From Methylomonas sp. ZR1 (GTDB lineage: Bacteria; Pseudomonadota; Gammaproteobacteria; Methylococcales; Methylomonadaceae): 64,000 bases of DNA. How positions within the stretch are numbered: position 1 is the stretch's first letter; every line of letters begins with the position of its first letter. This document shows, piece after piece, positions 36,701 to 45,069 of the stretch. Made by a program: the position numbers and the translations under genes. Below the pieces are notes generated by a model. The model ran no database searches and was not told the DNA's origin. It was given only the letters and a program-made list of their open reading frames with translations. The stretch spans positions 1,364,001 to 1,428,000 of the forward strand of contig NZ_RCST01000001.1 of assembly GCF_013141865.1 (NCBI RefSeq), in the 5' to 3' direction.

Positions 36701-39700
36701 TACGGCTGGGCGCCGGCATTGCCACAACCGATGTTGCACTGTCCTTCGACGGCAACGATTTATTGATAGGCATCGTCGGTGGCACCGATAGTATGCGAGT
36801 CATCAACTTTAACTATGGCGGCTGGAATCAGGTCGAATTCTTGCAATTTGCCGACGGCACGCGCTGGAACGTCGATACGATAACCTTGTTAGCCAGTATT
36901 GCGGACAACAGTAACACACTGCTCGGTACCCCGAATGCGGATATTCTGGTAGGTACAGATGGGGCGAATACCGTCATTGGCCTGGAAGGCGACGATACGC
37001 TGTTCGGCGCTGCCGGTGGCGACGAAATCTATGCCGGAGACGGTAACGACACGCTGAACGGCGGAACGGGTAATGACGAGTTGTACGGTCAAGCCGGTAA
37101 CGACACGATGCAAGACGAAGGTGGCGAAAACTGGCTCTATGGTGGCGAAGGCGATGACGTATTGCAAGGTGGCGCAGAAGAAGACACCTTGTATGGCAAT
37201 AACGGTAATGACCAGCTACATGGCGGCGCTGGCCGCGACCGGTTATATGGCGACGATACCTATGGTACGGCTGGCAACGATGTCCTCGCCGGTGGTGCTG
37301 GCGATGACGAACTTGTTAGCGGTCGCGGTTCCGATACGTATGTTCTGAATCGCGGTGATGGGTTCGATCACATAATGGCTGAACCGTTCAGATTTAGCGA
37401 CGATGCTGTGGTATTCGGAGCCGGCATCAGTGCTGCCGATTTGTTGGTGCAAATCCGCGATGCGGGCTCGTCAGGCTACGGCGGTGGCTATGGTGGCTAT
37501 GGTGGCTCTTACGGAGGAAGCTACGGCGGTGGGTATGGTGGCGGTTACGGCGGCAATTATGGAGACGGACTGTTATTGGCGGTCGGCGTGGGCGGTAACG
37601 ACGGTCTGTTGCTGGAATTGCAAAGTTATTACAGTGGCATCGATTACGGTGGCGGTTATGGTGGTAGCTATTACAGCTTCTATACCACCCTGCAAGATTT
37701 TGAAGTACGCCGTTTTGTATTTGCCGACGGCACTGAACTGACATTGAGCGAGGTTTTGGCACGGGCGGATGCCGGGGTGATCGGCAATCAGTACGGCAAC
37801 AACGCGAACGAATTTCTGTTAGGCAGTGTGGCCGACGACGAGATTTATGGTTATGACGGTATCGACAAGATTGATGCCCGCGCCAATGAGGATATTATTG
37901 TTGGTGGTTCTGGCGATGATGTCATTGCAGCCGGTTACGGCGACGATTCGGTTTACGGGGACAGCGGTGACGATATCATAGCGGGTGGACGCGGCGATGA
38001 TTATTCGTACGGGGGTGACGGCAACAATACGTTTGCCTTTAATCGTGGTGACGGCGACGATTATCTGGAAAACTATGCCAATAGTGGAGCAATCAATACC
38101 CTATCGTTCGGTGTTGGCATTAATCCCAATGATATTTCGGCAACGGTGGATGCTCAAGGCAATTTGGTATTGCTGCTAGATGGCGGCGCGGGCGGCAGTA
38201 TTACTTTCCCTTGGTTCCGGGTATGGGATGGTTATTCCGTATCTGAAGATCCGGCAGTTGCCCGATTACAGTTTATCGATGCCGACGGACATGCACGTAT
38301 TTTCAATTTGGCTGGACTGGTTGCGACACAGGCATCGGGACTGATGTCGTCAGATCGCACCCGGCCAGTCGCCATTTTTCAGAGTAACGCCTCGGAATTC
38401 GAATTGACGGGTACGGCGGCCCCAATGGGCGGGGGTTATGCGGTAGCGTACGCACAAACTGATGATCTTTTTGGCACGCCTTACTACGCCAACGGCAATA
38501 TAGGCACCAATGGCGATGATCTAATTCTCGGCAACGAGAACGACGACATCGTGGATGCAGAGGTTGGTAACGATGTGATCGCTACGGGTTCCGGCGACGA
38601 TATTGTAGATGGTGGTGCCGGTGATGATTGGATAGAAGCGGGTAGCGGCGACGACCTGTTGATAGGAGGAACCGGTAACGATACGATTTTGGCTGGTTCA
38701 GGCGACGACGACATCAATGCCGGTCCGGGTGCCGATATTGCCGAAGGAGGGGAAGGTAACGATACCTACCATTTCAACGTGGGCGACGGCGATCTGACTA
38801 TCATCGACGTAGCCGATGGCGACGGCAACCGGTTGATATTCGGTGAGGGTATAGATCCCGAGTCATTGACCTTGTCTTATGACGATAAGCACAATTTGGT
38901 CATCAATACCGGCGCCGTGGGAGATATTGTCAGATTGAGCGGATTTACCCATGACTATCCCGATGAAGACAATGCGGTGGCCATTTACGAGTTTGCCGAT
39001 GGCACTGAGCTTACCCATATCGAGTTACTGGCACGTGGTTTTGATTTGACGGGAACTGATGCGGACGATTACGTGGAAGGCACCTTCCTGCAAGATCGTA
39101 TCGTGGGTGGGGCAGGCAATGACTTTATAGTCGGCAGCCGGGGTAACGACACATTGCAAGGCGGTAACGGTAATGATGTTTACGTGTTCAATCTTGGCGA
39201 TGGCATCGACACGATCACCGATTTGGCAGGTATCGATTCGGGTAATGAAATACGCTTTGGCAGCGGTATAACCCAGAGCGACTTACAGCTGAGTCTTGAA
39301 GATGATGTGTTAACAATCCACGTCGGTCCTTTCGGCGATCAAATTCGTTTGACCGGTTTTCAAGCGGCCGATCCTGAAGTCCTAACGCCGATTGAGCGTT
39401 TTCAGTTTACCGATGGATCGAGTTTGGATTTTGCTGAGTTACTGGAGCTCGGTATAGAAATCGTCGGCACACCGAATAACGATGAACTGACAGGTAGTAA
39501 TCAAGCAGATATTTTCCGCGCTCTAGCCGGTGACGACACAATGGACGGCGGTGCCGGCGACGATGTCTACCTGATCGGCACCGATGAAGGGACGGATAGC
39601 ATTACCGATTCAGCCGAAGCCGGTGCCGGCAATACCTTGGTGTTTACCGCCGAGGATTTTGATGGTGACGCACTCGAATTGAGTCTGGATGCTGGAACGG

Positions 39701-42700
39701 GTACGTTAATCCTTGACTATCCGGATGCAGACAATCAGGTTCGCCTATCCGGTTTCAATCGCAATGATCCATTCGGTGCGCATGCCATTGAGCATTACCA
39801 GTTAGGTGCTTCAGGACCATTAGTCAGTTACGCGGAGTTACTTGCACGCGGCTTCGATATCAACGGCACAACAGATAATGATGTGCTATTTGGCACCGCC
39901 ACCACTGATCGAATATTCGGCTATGAGGGGAATGACCGTATTGAATCCGGTCCAGGTAACGATACGGCCGACGGTGGCGCGGGCGACGACAGCTATCTGT
40001 TTAATGTAGGTGACGGGGTGCTAACCATCGTTGATAGCGCCGTAATGGGTGCGGGCAACCAATTGGAGTTTGGTGCGGGTATCACCCAGGAAGATTTGAT
40101 CAACCATTTGCATTTCGAAGCTCCCACTAACGGCGAGCCGGGTTGGTTCATCATCCGTGTGGGAGACAACGGCGATGAGGTTCGTCTGCAAGGTTTCGAT
40201 CCCAATGATGTCGAAAACAGCCCACGCGCTGTGGACAGTTTTCGATTTGCGGATGGTAGCGTAGTGGATTTTAGACAGCTGGTCAGAAGTACATTTGTCA
40301 TACAGGGTGATCAAAACGGGAATACCTTAAGCGGGACAAACCTGGGCGACCGCCTGTATGGTTATGAAAGTGTGGATAGTCTCTATGGCGGTGATGGTGA
40401 CGACGTGTTGACCGGCGGAAGTGGCGATGACACCCTACTGGGTGGTGCGGGCCGGGATGCCTACGTCTTTAACCTAGGTGACGGTATCGATACAATCCAC
40501 GACGCCTTGCTGGATGGCTATGCTAATACCTTAAGTTTTGGAGAGGGTATAGGGCCTGACGATCTGACGTTGGTGCGCGACGGCACTACGCTGACGGTGT
40601 CTTACGGTAACCAAGGCGACGCGGTGCGTATTCTCAATTACGATCCTAGCGGCGTATTTGGCAGTCAAGTCATAGATCGCTTCGAATTTGCCGATGGTGG
40701 GGCATTGCCGATTGAAGCCGCGCTTAATGCCGGACCGGGCGTCGGTGTGGTATTGGCCGAACATATGGCTTGGGAAGATCAGCCGATACACTATCAAGTG
40801 CCAAGCGATCTGTTTGCCGATGCCAATAGCGCACTGATTTTATCGGCCACCTTGGCTGACGGCAGCGCGTTACCGGCATGGCTGCATTTCGATCAAGCTA
40901 CCGCGACGTTCTCCGGCACGCCGGCAAATGAGCAAGTTGGCAGCTATGCGATTCGCTTAACCGGTACCGACGCTTTCGGTGCGACGGCGGAAACGCAATG
41001 GAATCTGGCTATCATAAACGCTAATGATGCACCGATAGTAGCAGTCAATCCCAGCGATATCATTGCCACTCAGGATCAAATATTGACATTTACTCTGCCT
41101 GACACGACTTTCGTTGATGTCGATCAGGGTGACCATTTGACGTACTCCGCTACGTTACGTGATGGTTCAGCGCTGCCTAGTTGGTTAGCTTTTGATGCCG
41201 CATCGCTGAGCTTTAGCGGTACACCGGCGAATGCCGATGTCGGTAGTTTGGCCATTCGGCTCACGGCCACGGATACATCCGGCAGTCATGTAACAGCCGA
41301 TTTTGCCGTCAACGTGACGAACGTAAACGATACTCCGATATTGTTAACGCCTTTCGCTGATCAAATCGCAACCCAAAATCAGCCATTTTTATTCACCCCA
41401 CCTCCGGCGTCCTTTGTGGATATCGATGCCGGCGATACGTTAAGTTACAGTGCGACGCTGATTGACGGGCAGCCTTTACCGGCTTGGCTGAGCTTTGACG
41501 CTGCCACACAAAGCTTCAGTGGTGCTCCAGGTAACAATGAAGTTGGGACATACTCGATCAAACTGTTGGTGAGCGATTCGGCCGGGAGCACTGCGGAAGA
41601 TAGCTTTGTGTTAACCGTGCAAAACGTTAATGATGCACCTTTCCTCGCTATCCCACTGACTAATCAGGCAGCAACCCAGGATCAAGCTTTTCAATACGCA
41701 CTGCAGACCGACAGTTTTGTCGATATAGACGCAGCAGATGTCTTGAGTTATTCGGCGACCTTATCCAATGGTGCCGTATTGCCAAGTTGGCTGCAGTTCG
41801 ATGCGGCGTCTTTGAGTTTTTCCGGTACCCCCGCAAATAGCGATGTCGGCAATCTTAGTATCCGTTTGACAGCAATCGATTCAGTCGGCGCTAGCGCGAC
41901 AGCTAACTTTGATCTCGCTATTGCTGATATCAACGACGCACCGATCCTAGTGGTCCCGGTTCTCGATCAAGCGGCCCAGGAAGGTGTTGCTTTCGCTTAT
42001 CAGATTCCGGCGAATGCCTTTATGGATATCGATGTCGGCGACTCGCTGAGTTACGGTCTAAGTTTGGCCGATGGTGGCGCGTTGCCGAGCTGGCTAAGTT
42101 TCGATAGTACGTCGCGTACTTTAAGCGGCATGCCCGGTGCGCTGGATGTGGGTATCGTGTCGCTCCGCATATTAGTTAGCGATGCAGGCGGTTTATCGGT
42201 AGCCGATGACTTTGTGTTGAATATTGCGCCAAATGTGGTGCAAGGACAGGTTATCGACGGTACCGACGGCGACGATATACTGATTGGAACAGCCGGTGAC
42301 GATACGCTCAACGGTAAAGCGGGTCGGGATTGGCTGCAGGCAGCTTTGGGAGACGATACTCTGCTGTATTCTGTTGACAGCCGCTGGACCGATGATGACC
42401 ACGATGATCATGAGGATGACGAAAACGACCATCACCATGGTCACGACGACGGCGAGCACTCATGCGAAGATGAATCCGGACGGAGGATTAATGTCGGTAG
42501 TCCCGGATATCAAGGCTCTGCTGAAACAGTCAGCCTGGCGGAACGAAATCGGAGCTACGATATTTATAATGGCGGCGCTGGATACGACATTTTGAAGGGC
42601 ACTTCGGGTAGCGATGCTCTATTACTGGATGACGATATCAGTCCTTACCCCGCCGGTCAGTCGGGCCCTCGATTAGTCGGGATCGAAGAGATCCAAATGG

Positions 42701-43650
42701 GTGGAGGTGATGACGTGGTTGATTTAACCAGCCGTCGCTATGGTTACGGTGACATCAAAATTGACGGAGGCAGCGGCAAGGACGTAATTTGGGCGTCTGC
42801 CGGTAATGACCTATTACTGGGCGGTAGCGGCAATGATCGTATCGATGGTGGCGCCGGATATGATGTATTGCAAGGCGGAACCGGTAACGACCAACTATCC
42901 GGCGGATTCGGCAACGATCTTATGCAGGGTGGCTACGGCAACGATAACTTGCGAGACATCCAAGGCCACAATTTATTGGATGGCGGTGCCGGCGACGATG
43001 AACTGTCCGTCTCTGGCGATGCTGCCGTAGTGATTGGTGGCATCGGTAACGATGAATTGGCCTTGTCCGGAGGCAGCAACGTAATTCTATTCAATCGAGG
43101 TGATCGGGCGGATACGCTGGATTCCTCGGGCGCGCAGGACGATACCTTATCGCTTGGCGGCGGTATTCGCTATAGCGATTTAAAATTCCGTAAGAACGGT
43201 GACGATCTGGTGTTGGACATGGGTAATGGTGATCGAATCAAATTCGAGGATTGGTATGATTGTGCCGGACATAAAACTGTTCTGAATTTGCAGGTAGTGG
43301 CCGAGGCCATGACTGGATTCGATCAAAACTCAGCCAATCCGCTCATGGATAACAAGATCGAAACGTTTGATTTTTCGGGTCTAGTCGATTCCTTCGATAC
43401 GGCTAGAGCGTCTCGACCGGGCCTTTCCAGCTGGGCGCTGAGTAATGCCTTGAGTCAATTTCACTTGGGAGGCTCTGATTCCGAAGCCTTTGGCGGCGAC
43501 TTGGCCTATCAGTACGGCAAAAATGGTAGTTTGAGCGGTATCAGCACCAGCGCGGCGCAAGAGACCATTGCCGCACCTGGATTGGGCACACAAACCCAAA
43601 CTCTGCATTCTCTATCCAGTTTGCAAGAAGGCATGACGAAGTTGGTGTAG
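30736..43650 (+). CDS. Giant RTX repeat protein, type I secretion substrate
   Basis: The product is 4304 residues. The ATG at 30736 has GGAG 7 nt upstream; the frame also opens at a TTG at 30724. Residues 1-200 are a distinct N-terminal domain (HNFWVLRGPDGKILHQLHGL, then NSNSAFHIFGDIMGLN) with no named function. Residues 205-480 hold repeats like YYSYDSTSGDHIEWTVSANGELLSL. Asp-rich Ca-binding segments follow near 530-660 (DLDGDGIETTG, DSNTDGRIDAADARF). From about 1015 many blocks of GGxGNDxLx nonapeptides alternate with segments ending IEFADGTVW, up to about 3330. Five cadherin-like (CADG/putative Ig) repeats occupy about 3335-3832. An Asp/His-rich stretch lies near 3885-3912, and RTX blocks return at 4015-4110. 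A Gly-Tyr-rich insert lies near 2247-2280. This suggests a large Ca-dependent surface adhesin or S-layer-like protein; no toxin domain was recognised. Confidence 0.9.
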   Translation: MTNTGTYTIEAHYMSILGVANHNFWVLRGPDGKILHQLHGLAYDPDSQPPAVKDIGTIGDQLKFYEDPRGHSYGGTEYDDGSTIVYAGTKDDVLSRWNNAQAATDYLNSLNLPYSPLGFIDPLGVINSNSAFHIFGDIMGLNVQDFSWRYEPGFDTGLNYIANNFGEYVSSLPDGSTVSLKFSPNIKVYAFIQNSSSQVTSTAIVHLDGSKTYYSFKPDGNYAQWSLNSNGELTELNTSSNSPTYYSAYNDATGQYVDWSVSPAGDLLSLSTANPDGSTNYYSYDSTSGDHIEWTVSANGELLALSGSKNMVDGVEQALPDFSALIRDFFISSANAGELNSVSNFANATNGNTRANFKLDAAGNLTSASVANADGTKTYYSFDPQGQTFAEWRLSNSGELLSLTTNNSDGSKAYTAYDPSSGESAQWTVSSAGDLLSLSTANPDGSSSYYAYDPATGDHVEWSISADGELLSLNGSKQMVDELIDASMPGKSLLESIRDFFFPPAYGADINPLTAGQFNAAQNFVPRRDPLVLDLDGDGIETTGIGNVYFDHDADGVKTASGWVKSDDGLLVMDRNGNGTIDTGRELFGDGTLLANGKTAADGFVALAQEDSNTDGRIDAADARFADLRVWSDLNQDGTSQIGELFTLADLGIQSIALAHSTVNQALGNGNRLLGQGDVIRDDGTIGKIAEINLAADTFRSQFSEPVPLAEDVSALPNLQGAGKVRELHQAASLSTAVNALLTQYSQAATRTEQLALLDNLLSTWADTAGMANSMDQRDPAHFRVRYDSFGNVSRSSHLLPAAAVAASGGTLSPDGTNDAFVDADYKALIASWNRKIHVLEAFNGRYFFNLPGQNQPGSSAILGLSNDYSYRPAVGEPSQRLLVNFAQAQLYALDQGYAALRETVYQNLLLQTRFKPLLDQVGLIMDGQGIRLDFTALEATLSQNIQTNPVEGITDLIEFTRSTQQQFQGTDIKAWNILEDALRANPVTPELQQVFNTFGVRITAAGITRLDGSAAADILVGGDQADTLIGNDGNDVLLGGAGNDTLYDGNGDNILMGGAGNDLLQGGYAKDRLDGGSGDDTLKGGRGDDVYLFRRGSGQDVLSDGDGSNVLLLEGLTEANIQVEMVGRVEVRLRIIDTGETLTIQGNSGFNGWWNAYNNPRELMRRSIPAIHFADGTIWNADELLRHTVAQPTEGDDVIQGSYAADTITGLGGNDELHGGLGNDNLSGNAGDDLLLGGSEDDTLEGGAGDDTLVGGDYNVNYYTNTRYYGSEYDNGADTYHFGRGSGHDTIIDYDTASFNVDRLVFAADIAPSDVQVSINGFDLDLGIAGSADRVTIQGYYYYNENTVSRIERIEFADGTVWTEAELRAMIVAGSEQDDTIPAFYTNDIITGLAGNDRIDGGQGDDHINGGSGNDQIVGGSGNDLIEGGLGNDQIEGGLGDDVIDGGLGDDTIINKYLYRFGAVSGNDTYVFGLGYGHDTVLDTDIKHTETDTIRFQPNVTPNDVSILRVANNLVLRLNNGADSLTIQDWFAFDREDNKIERVEFSDGTVWDISYLESHLSLIGTESDDYLRGGRQGESYEGLAGNDMLFGDGGDDLMHGGEDNDRVFGGYGNDSVHGDAGNDILYGETGSDILDGGSGDDTLYGGSQWSSSEAGNDIYLFGRGYGHDTIIDSDASIGNSDTIRFAPDLLPTNVLVRHRGNDLSFVIQETGETLTVKNWFNPQPGREAANLIERIEFADGTVWTAADAVAFSLMGSSGDDDIVGYATGDAITGLAGNDRLFGEAGDDQLTGGSGDDTLSGGLGNDLLDGGTGQDGMTGGVGNDGYRFGYGYGSDSVSDAGSSDDINDFITLDESVIPTDVRLSRQGNDLILTLEDSTDVLTVKNSFYSELNQIEEIRFADGTVWNLNVIRQKVLLGTSANDELLGFYTNDVITGDAGDDMLEGAWGDDTLNGGRGSDLLYGGGGNDTYLFSLGDGHDVIDEDDGTDTIRLGAGIATTDVALSFDGNDLLIGIVGGTDSMRVINFNYGGWNQVEFLQFADGTRWNVDTITLLASIADNSNTLLGTPNADILVGTDGANTVIGLEGDDTLFGAAGGDEIYAGDGNDTLNGGTGNDELYGQAGNDTMQDEGGENWLYGGEGDDVLQGGAEEDTLYGNNGNDQLHGGAGRDRLYGDDTYGTAGNDVLAGGAGDDELVSGRGSDTYVLNRGDGFDHIMAEPFRFSDDAVVFGAGISAADLLVQIRDAGSSGYGGGYGGYGGSYGGSYGGGYGGGYGGNYGDGLLLAVGVGGNDGLLLELQSYYSGIDYGGGYGGSYYSFYTTLQDFEVRRFVFADGTELTLSEVLARADAGVIGNQYGNNANEFLLGSVADDEIYGYDGIDKIDARANEDIIVGGSGDDVIAAGYGDDSVYGDSGDDIIAGGRGDDYSYGGDGNNTFAFNRGDGDDYLENYANSGAINTLSFGVGINPNDISATVDAQGNLVLLLDGGAGGSITFPWFRVWDGYSVSEDPAVARLQFIDADGHARIFNLAGLVATQASGLMSSDRTRPVAIFQSNASEFELTGTAAPMGGGYAVAYAQTDDLFGTPYYANGNIGTNGDDLILGNENDDIVDAEVGNDVIATGSGDDIVDGGAGDDWIEAGSGDDLLIGGTGNDTILAGSGDDDINAGPGADIAEGGEGNDTYHFNVGDGDLTIIDVADGDGNRLIFGEGIDPESLTLSYDDKHNLVINTGAVGDIVRLSGFTHDYPDEDNAVAIYEFADGTELTHIELLARGFDLTGTDADDYVEGTFLQDRIVGGAGNDFIVGSRGNDTLQGGNGNDVYVFNLGDGIDTITDLAGIDSGNEIRFGSGITQSDLQLSLEDDVLTIHVGPFGDQIRLTGFQAADPEVLTPIERFQFTDGSSLDFAELLELGIEIVGTPNNDELTGSNQADIFRALAGDDTMDGGAGDDVYLIGTDEGTDSITDSAEAGAGNTLVFTAEDFDGDALELSLDAGTGTLILDYPDADNQVRLSGFNRNDPFGAHAIEHYQLGASGPLVSYAELLARGFDINGTTDNDVLFGTATTDRIFGYEGNDRIESGPGNDTADGGAGDDSYLFNVGDGVLTIVDSAVMGAGNQLEFGAGITQEDLINHLHFEAPTNGEPGWFIIRVGDNGDEVRLQGFDPNDVENSPRAVDSFRFADGSVVDFRQLVRSTFVIQGDQNGNTLSGTNLGDRLYGYESVDSLYGGDGDDVLTGGSGDDTLLGGAGRDAYVFNLGDGIDTIHDALLDGYANTLSFGEGIGPDDLTLVRDGTTLTVSYGNQGDAVRILNYDPSGVFGSQVIDRFEFADGGALPIEAALNAGPGVGVVLAEHMAWEDQPIHYQVPSDLFADANSALILSATLADGSALPAWLHFDQATATFSGTPANEQVGSYAIRLTGTDAFGATAETQWNLAIINANDAPIVAVNPSDIIATQDQILTFTLPDTTFVDVDQGDHLTYSATLRDGSALPSWLAFDAASLSFSGTPANADVGSLAIRLTATDTSGSHVTADFAVNVTNVNDTPILLTPFADQIATQNQPFLFTPPPASFVDIDAGDTLSYSATLIDGQPLPAWLSFDAATQSFSGAPGNNEVGTYSIKLLVSDSAGSTAEDSFVLTVQNVNDAPFLAIPLTNQAATQDQAFQYALQTDSFVDIDAADVLSYSATLSNGAVLPSWLQFDAASLSFSGTPANSDVGNLSIRLTAIDSVGASATANFDLAIADINDAPILVVPVLDQAAQEGVAFAYQIPANAFMDIDVGDSLSYGLSLADGGALPSWLSFDSTSRTLSGMPGALDVGIVSLRILVSDAGGLSVADDFVLNIAPNVVQGQVIDGTDGDDILIGTAGDDTLNGKAGRDWLQAALGDDTLLYSVDSRWTDDDHDDHEDDENDHHHGHDDGEHSCEDESGRRINVGSPGYQGSAETVSLAERNRSYDIYNGGAGYDILKGTSGSDALLLDDDISPYPAGQSGPRLVGIEEIQMGGGDDVVDLTSRRYGYGDIKIDGGSGKDVIWASAGNDLLLGGSGNDRIDGGAGYDVLQGGTGNDQLSGGFGNDLMQGGYGNDNLRDIQGHNLLDGGAGDDELSVSGDAAVVIGGIGNDELALSGGSNVILFNRGDRADTLDSSGAQDDTLSLGGGIRYSDLKFRKNGDDLVLDMGNGDRIKFEDWYDCAGHKTVLNLQVVAEAMTGFDQNSANPLMDNKIETFDFSGLVDSFDTARASRPGLSSWALSNALSQFHLGGSDSEAFGGDLAYQYGKNGSLSGISTSAAQETIAAPGLGTQTQTLHSLSSLQEGMTKLV
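40740..42230 (+). repeat. Five tandem cadherin-like repeats in the RTX gene
   Basis: Five copies of about 100 codons each contain DxLSYSATLxDGxxLPSWLxFDAAxxSFSG, then VGxxxIRLTxxDxxG and end NxNDAPI. They resemble dystroglycan-type cadherin (CADG) or He_PIG domains, which form stalks in bacterial adhesins. Copies two to four are the most alike, suggesting recent expansion within the gene. Confidence 0.8.
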
Positions 43651-43692
43651 ATCGGGTCACGGGGTGGCGTAATGCAGTTTTCCGACTGCTTG

Positions 43693-43720
43693 ACGGAACC
43701 CCTGTATTGGGGTCTCCGTG
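43693..43720 (+). terminator. Weak terminator-like hairpin after the RTX gene
   Basis: ACCCC/GGGGT with a 6-nt loop is followed by GTGTCTTT. The T-run is short, so partial read-through to the glycosyltransferase and HlyD genes is likely. Confidence 0.3.
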
Positions 43721-43776
43721 TCTTTCAAAGTAAATGCTTCCTCTGTTGGTTGCCTGGGGATTATGGATAACATTGC

Positions 43777-45048
43777 ATGAGTCTCATTCTTTTTGCGTGG
43801 GAGTTAGGTGCTAATTATGGTCACCTAACCCGCCAGTTACCTATCGCCTTGCGCTTGAGAGCGAAAGGCCATCAAGTGTTTTTTGTCGTTCGAGATACTA
43901 CTGTGGCGGCGAATCTACTTGGGCCGCATGGTATTGCGTTTACCCAAGCCCCACTTGATACCAGTGATAAACGCTTGGTTAGGCCCCCTGCCAATTATGC
44001 CGAAATGCTTTTGGCATCCGGCTACAGTGAACATGCAACGTTGTGGGGAATGGTGCGGAGCTGGTTGAGTCTGATGAAAATGTTCAACGCGGATATCATA
44101 GTGGCTGATCATGCGCCTACTGCGCTATTCACGGCTCGATTGATCGGGTTGCCCTCTACAATCATTGGTAGCGGTTTTGAAATCCCTCCGAATTGCTCAC
44201 CATTACCGTCAATCAGACCGTGGGAAGCAATAGATGTCGATAGCTTATGTCGGTCTGAAGAGCGTGTCTTGGAACGACTCAATGCCATTGCTACAGCGTT
44301 AGGTGGGCGGACACTAAGCCGAATCTCGGAACTATTCGAAGGTGCCGGCAAGATATTGGCAACTTTTGGAGAACTGGATCATTACGGGCTACGCGACGGC
44401 GAAAACTATACCGGGCCCATTTATCGTCGTGATGCCGGCCAAGCAATCAGTTGGTCCACGATGGACAGCACACATATATTCGCCTATTTGCGACCTAGCG
44501 TACCTGGTTTCGAGGCCTTGCTGACAGCCTTGTCCAAGCAGTCGGCTGACATTGTCGTAGTGGCACCAGGTATTCGACGTGCTCAGGCTGAAGCACTCAC
44601 CAGACCGGGTTTTCAGGTGTTTGCACAGCCAGGGCGCTTAGATTCCAGCCTGCTAAAATCCACTGACATTGCAATAACTTACGGTGGTATCGGTACAGTC
44701 AGCGCCTTTTTGCTAGCCGGCATTCCCTTATTACTCGTGCCGCAAAACATCGAACAGTATTTGATGGGGCACTGTGTTGAGAGCTTAGCGGCAGGTCTTG
44801 TGGCCAAGCAATTGAGAACGCAGGGGCATTTCTCTGAACTGTTAGAGCGTTTGCTTTGTAATCCGGTTTATCGGCAGAGCGCCATTGATTTTGCCAATCG
44901 CTATGCCGGCTTCAAGCCCCATCAAGTCATCGACAAAGCGGTGTATTTAGTAGAGACGATGCTGTCATACGGCGGTATCAGTAAGGTTAAGACTAGTTCA
45001 TCAGGGTCTGATCAATCGCTAACGCCACTCATAAAATCGATTCCTTAG
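43777..45048 (+). CDS. GT-B glycosyltransferase (MGT/UGT-like)
   Basis: The product is 423 residues. The N-terminal Rossmann part begins MSLILFAWELGANYGHLTRQLPIALRLRAKGHQVFFVVR, typical of UGT/MGT enzymes that act on small molecules, lipids or proteins. The donor-binding signature is near residues 306-340: TYGGIGTVSAFLLAGIPLLLVPQNIEQ, close to the usual HGGxGTxxE pattern (Tyr replaces His). It sits between the RTX gene and the HlyD gene in the same direction, an unusual place, which suggests glycosylation of the RTX protein or a surface lipid linked to it. The substrate is unknown. A signal peptide is not evident, so it acts in the cytoplasm. Confidence 0.8.
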   Translation: MSLILFAWELGANYGHLTRQLPIALRLRAKGHQVFFVVRDTTVAANLLGPHGIAFTQAPLDTSDKRLVRPPANYAEMLLASGYSEHATLWGMVRSWLSLMKMFNADIIVADHAPTALFTARLIGLPSTIIGSGFEIPPNCSPLPSIRPWEAIDVDSLCRSEERVLERLNAIATALGGRTLSRISELFEGAGKILATFGELDHYGLRDGENYTGPIYRRDAGQAISWSTMDSTHIFAYLRPSVPGFEALLTALSKQSADIVVVAPGIRRAQAEALTRPGFQVFAQPGRLDSSLLKSTDIAITYGGIGTVSAFLLAGIPLLLVPQNIEQYLMGHCVESLAAGLVAKQLRTQGHFSELLERLLCNPVYRQSAIDFANRYAGFKPHQVIDKAVYLVETMLSYGGISKVKTSSSGSDQSLTPLIKSIP

Positions 45049-45069
45049 TCCTTATTTAGCTATGTTTTT

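Noticed and set aside
33780..43100. DNA tandem repeats in the RTX gene as a non-coding repeat or CRISPR
   Set aside because: The periodicity follows the GGxGNDxLx codons and the frame is open throughout. Antisense frames in this region are only a by-product of the repeats.
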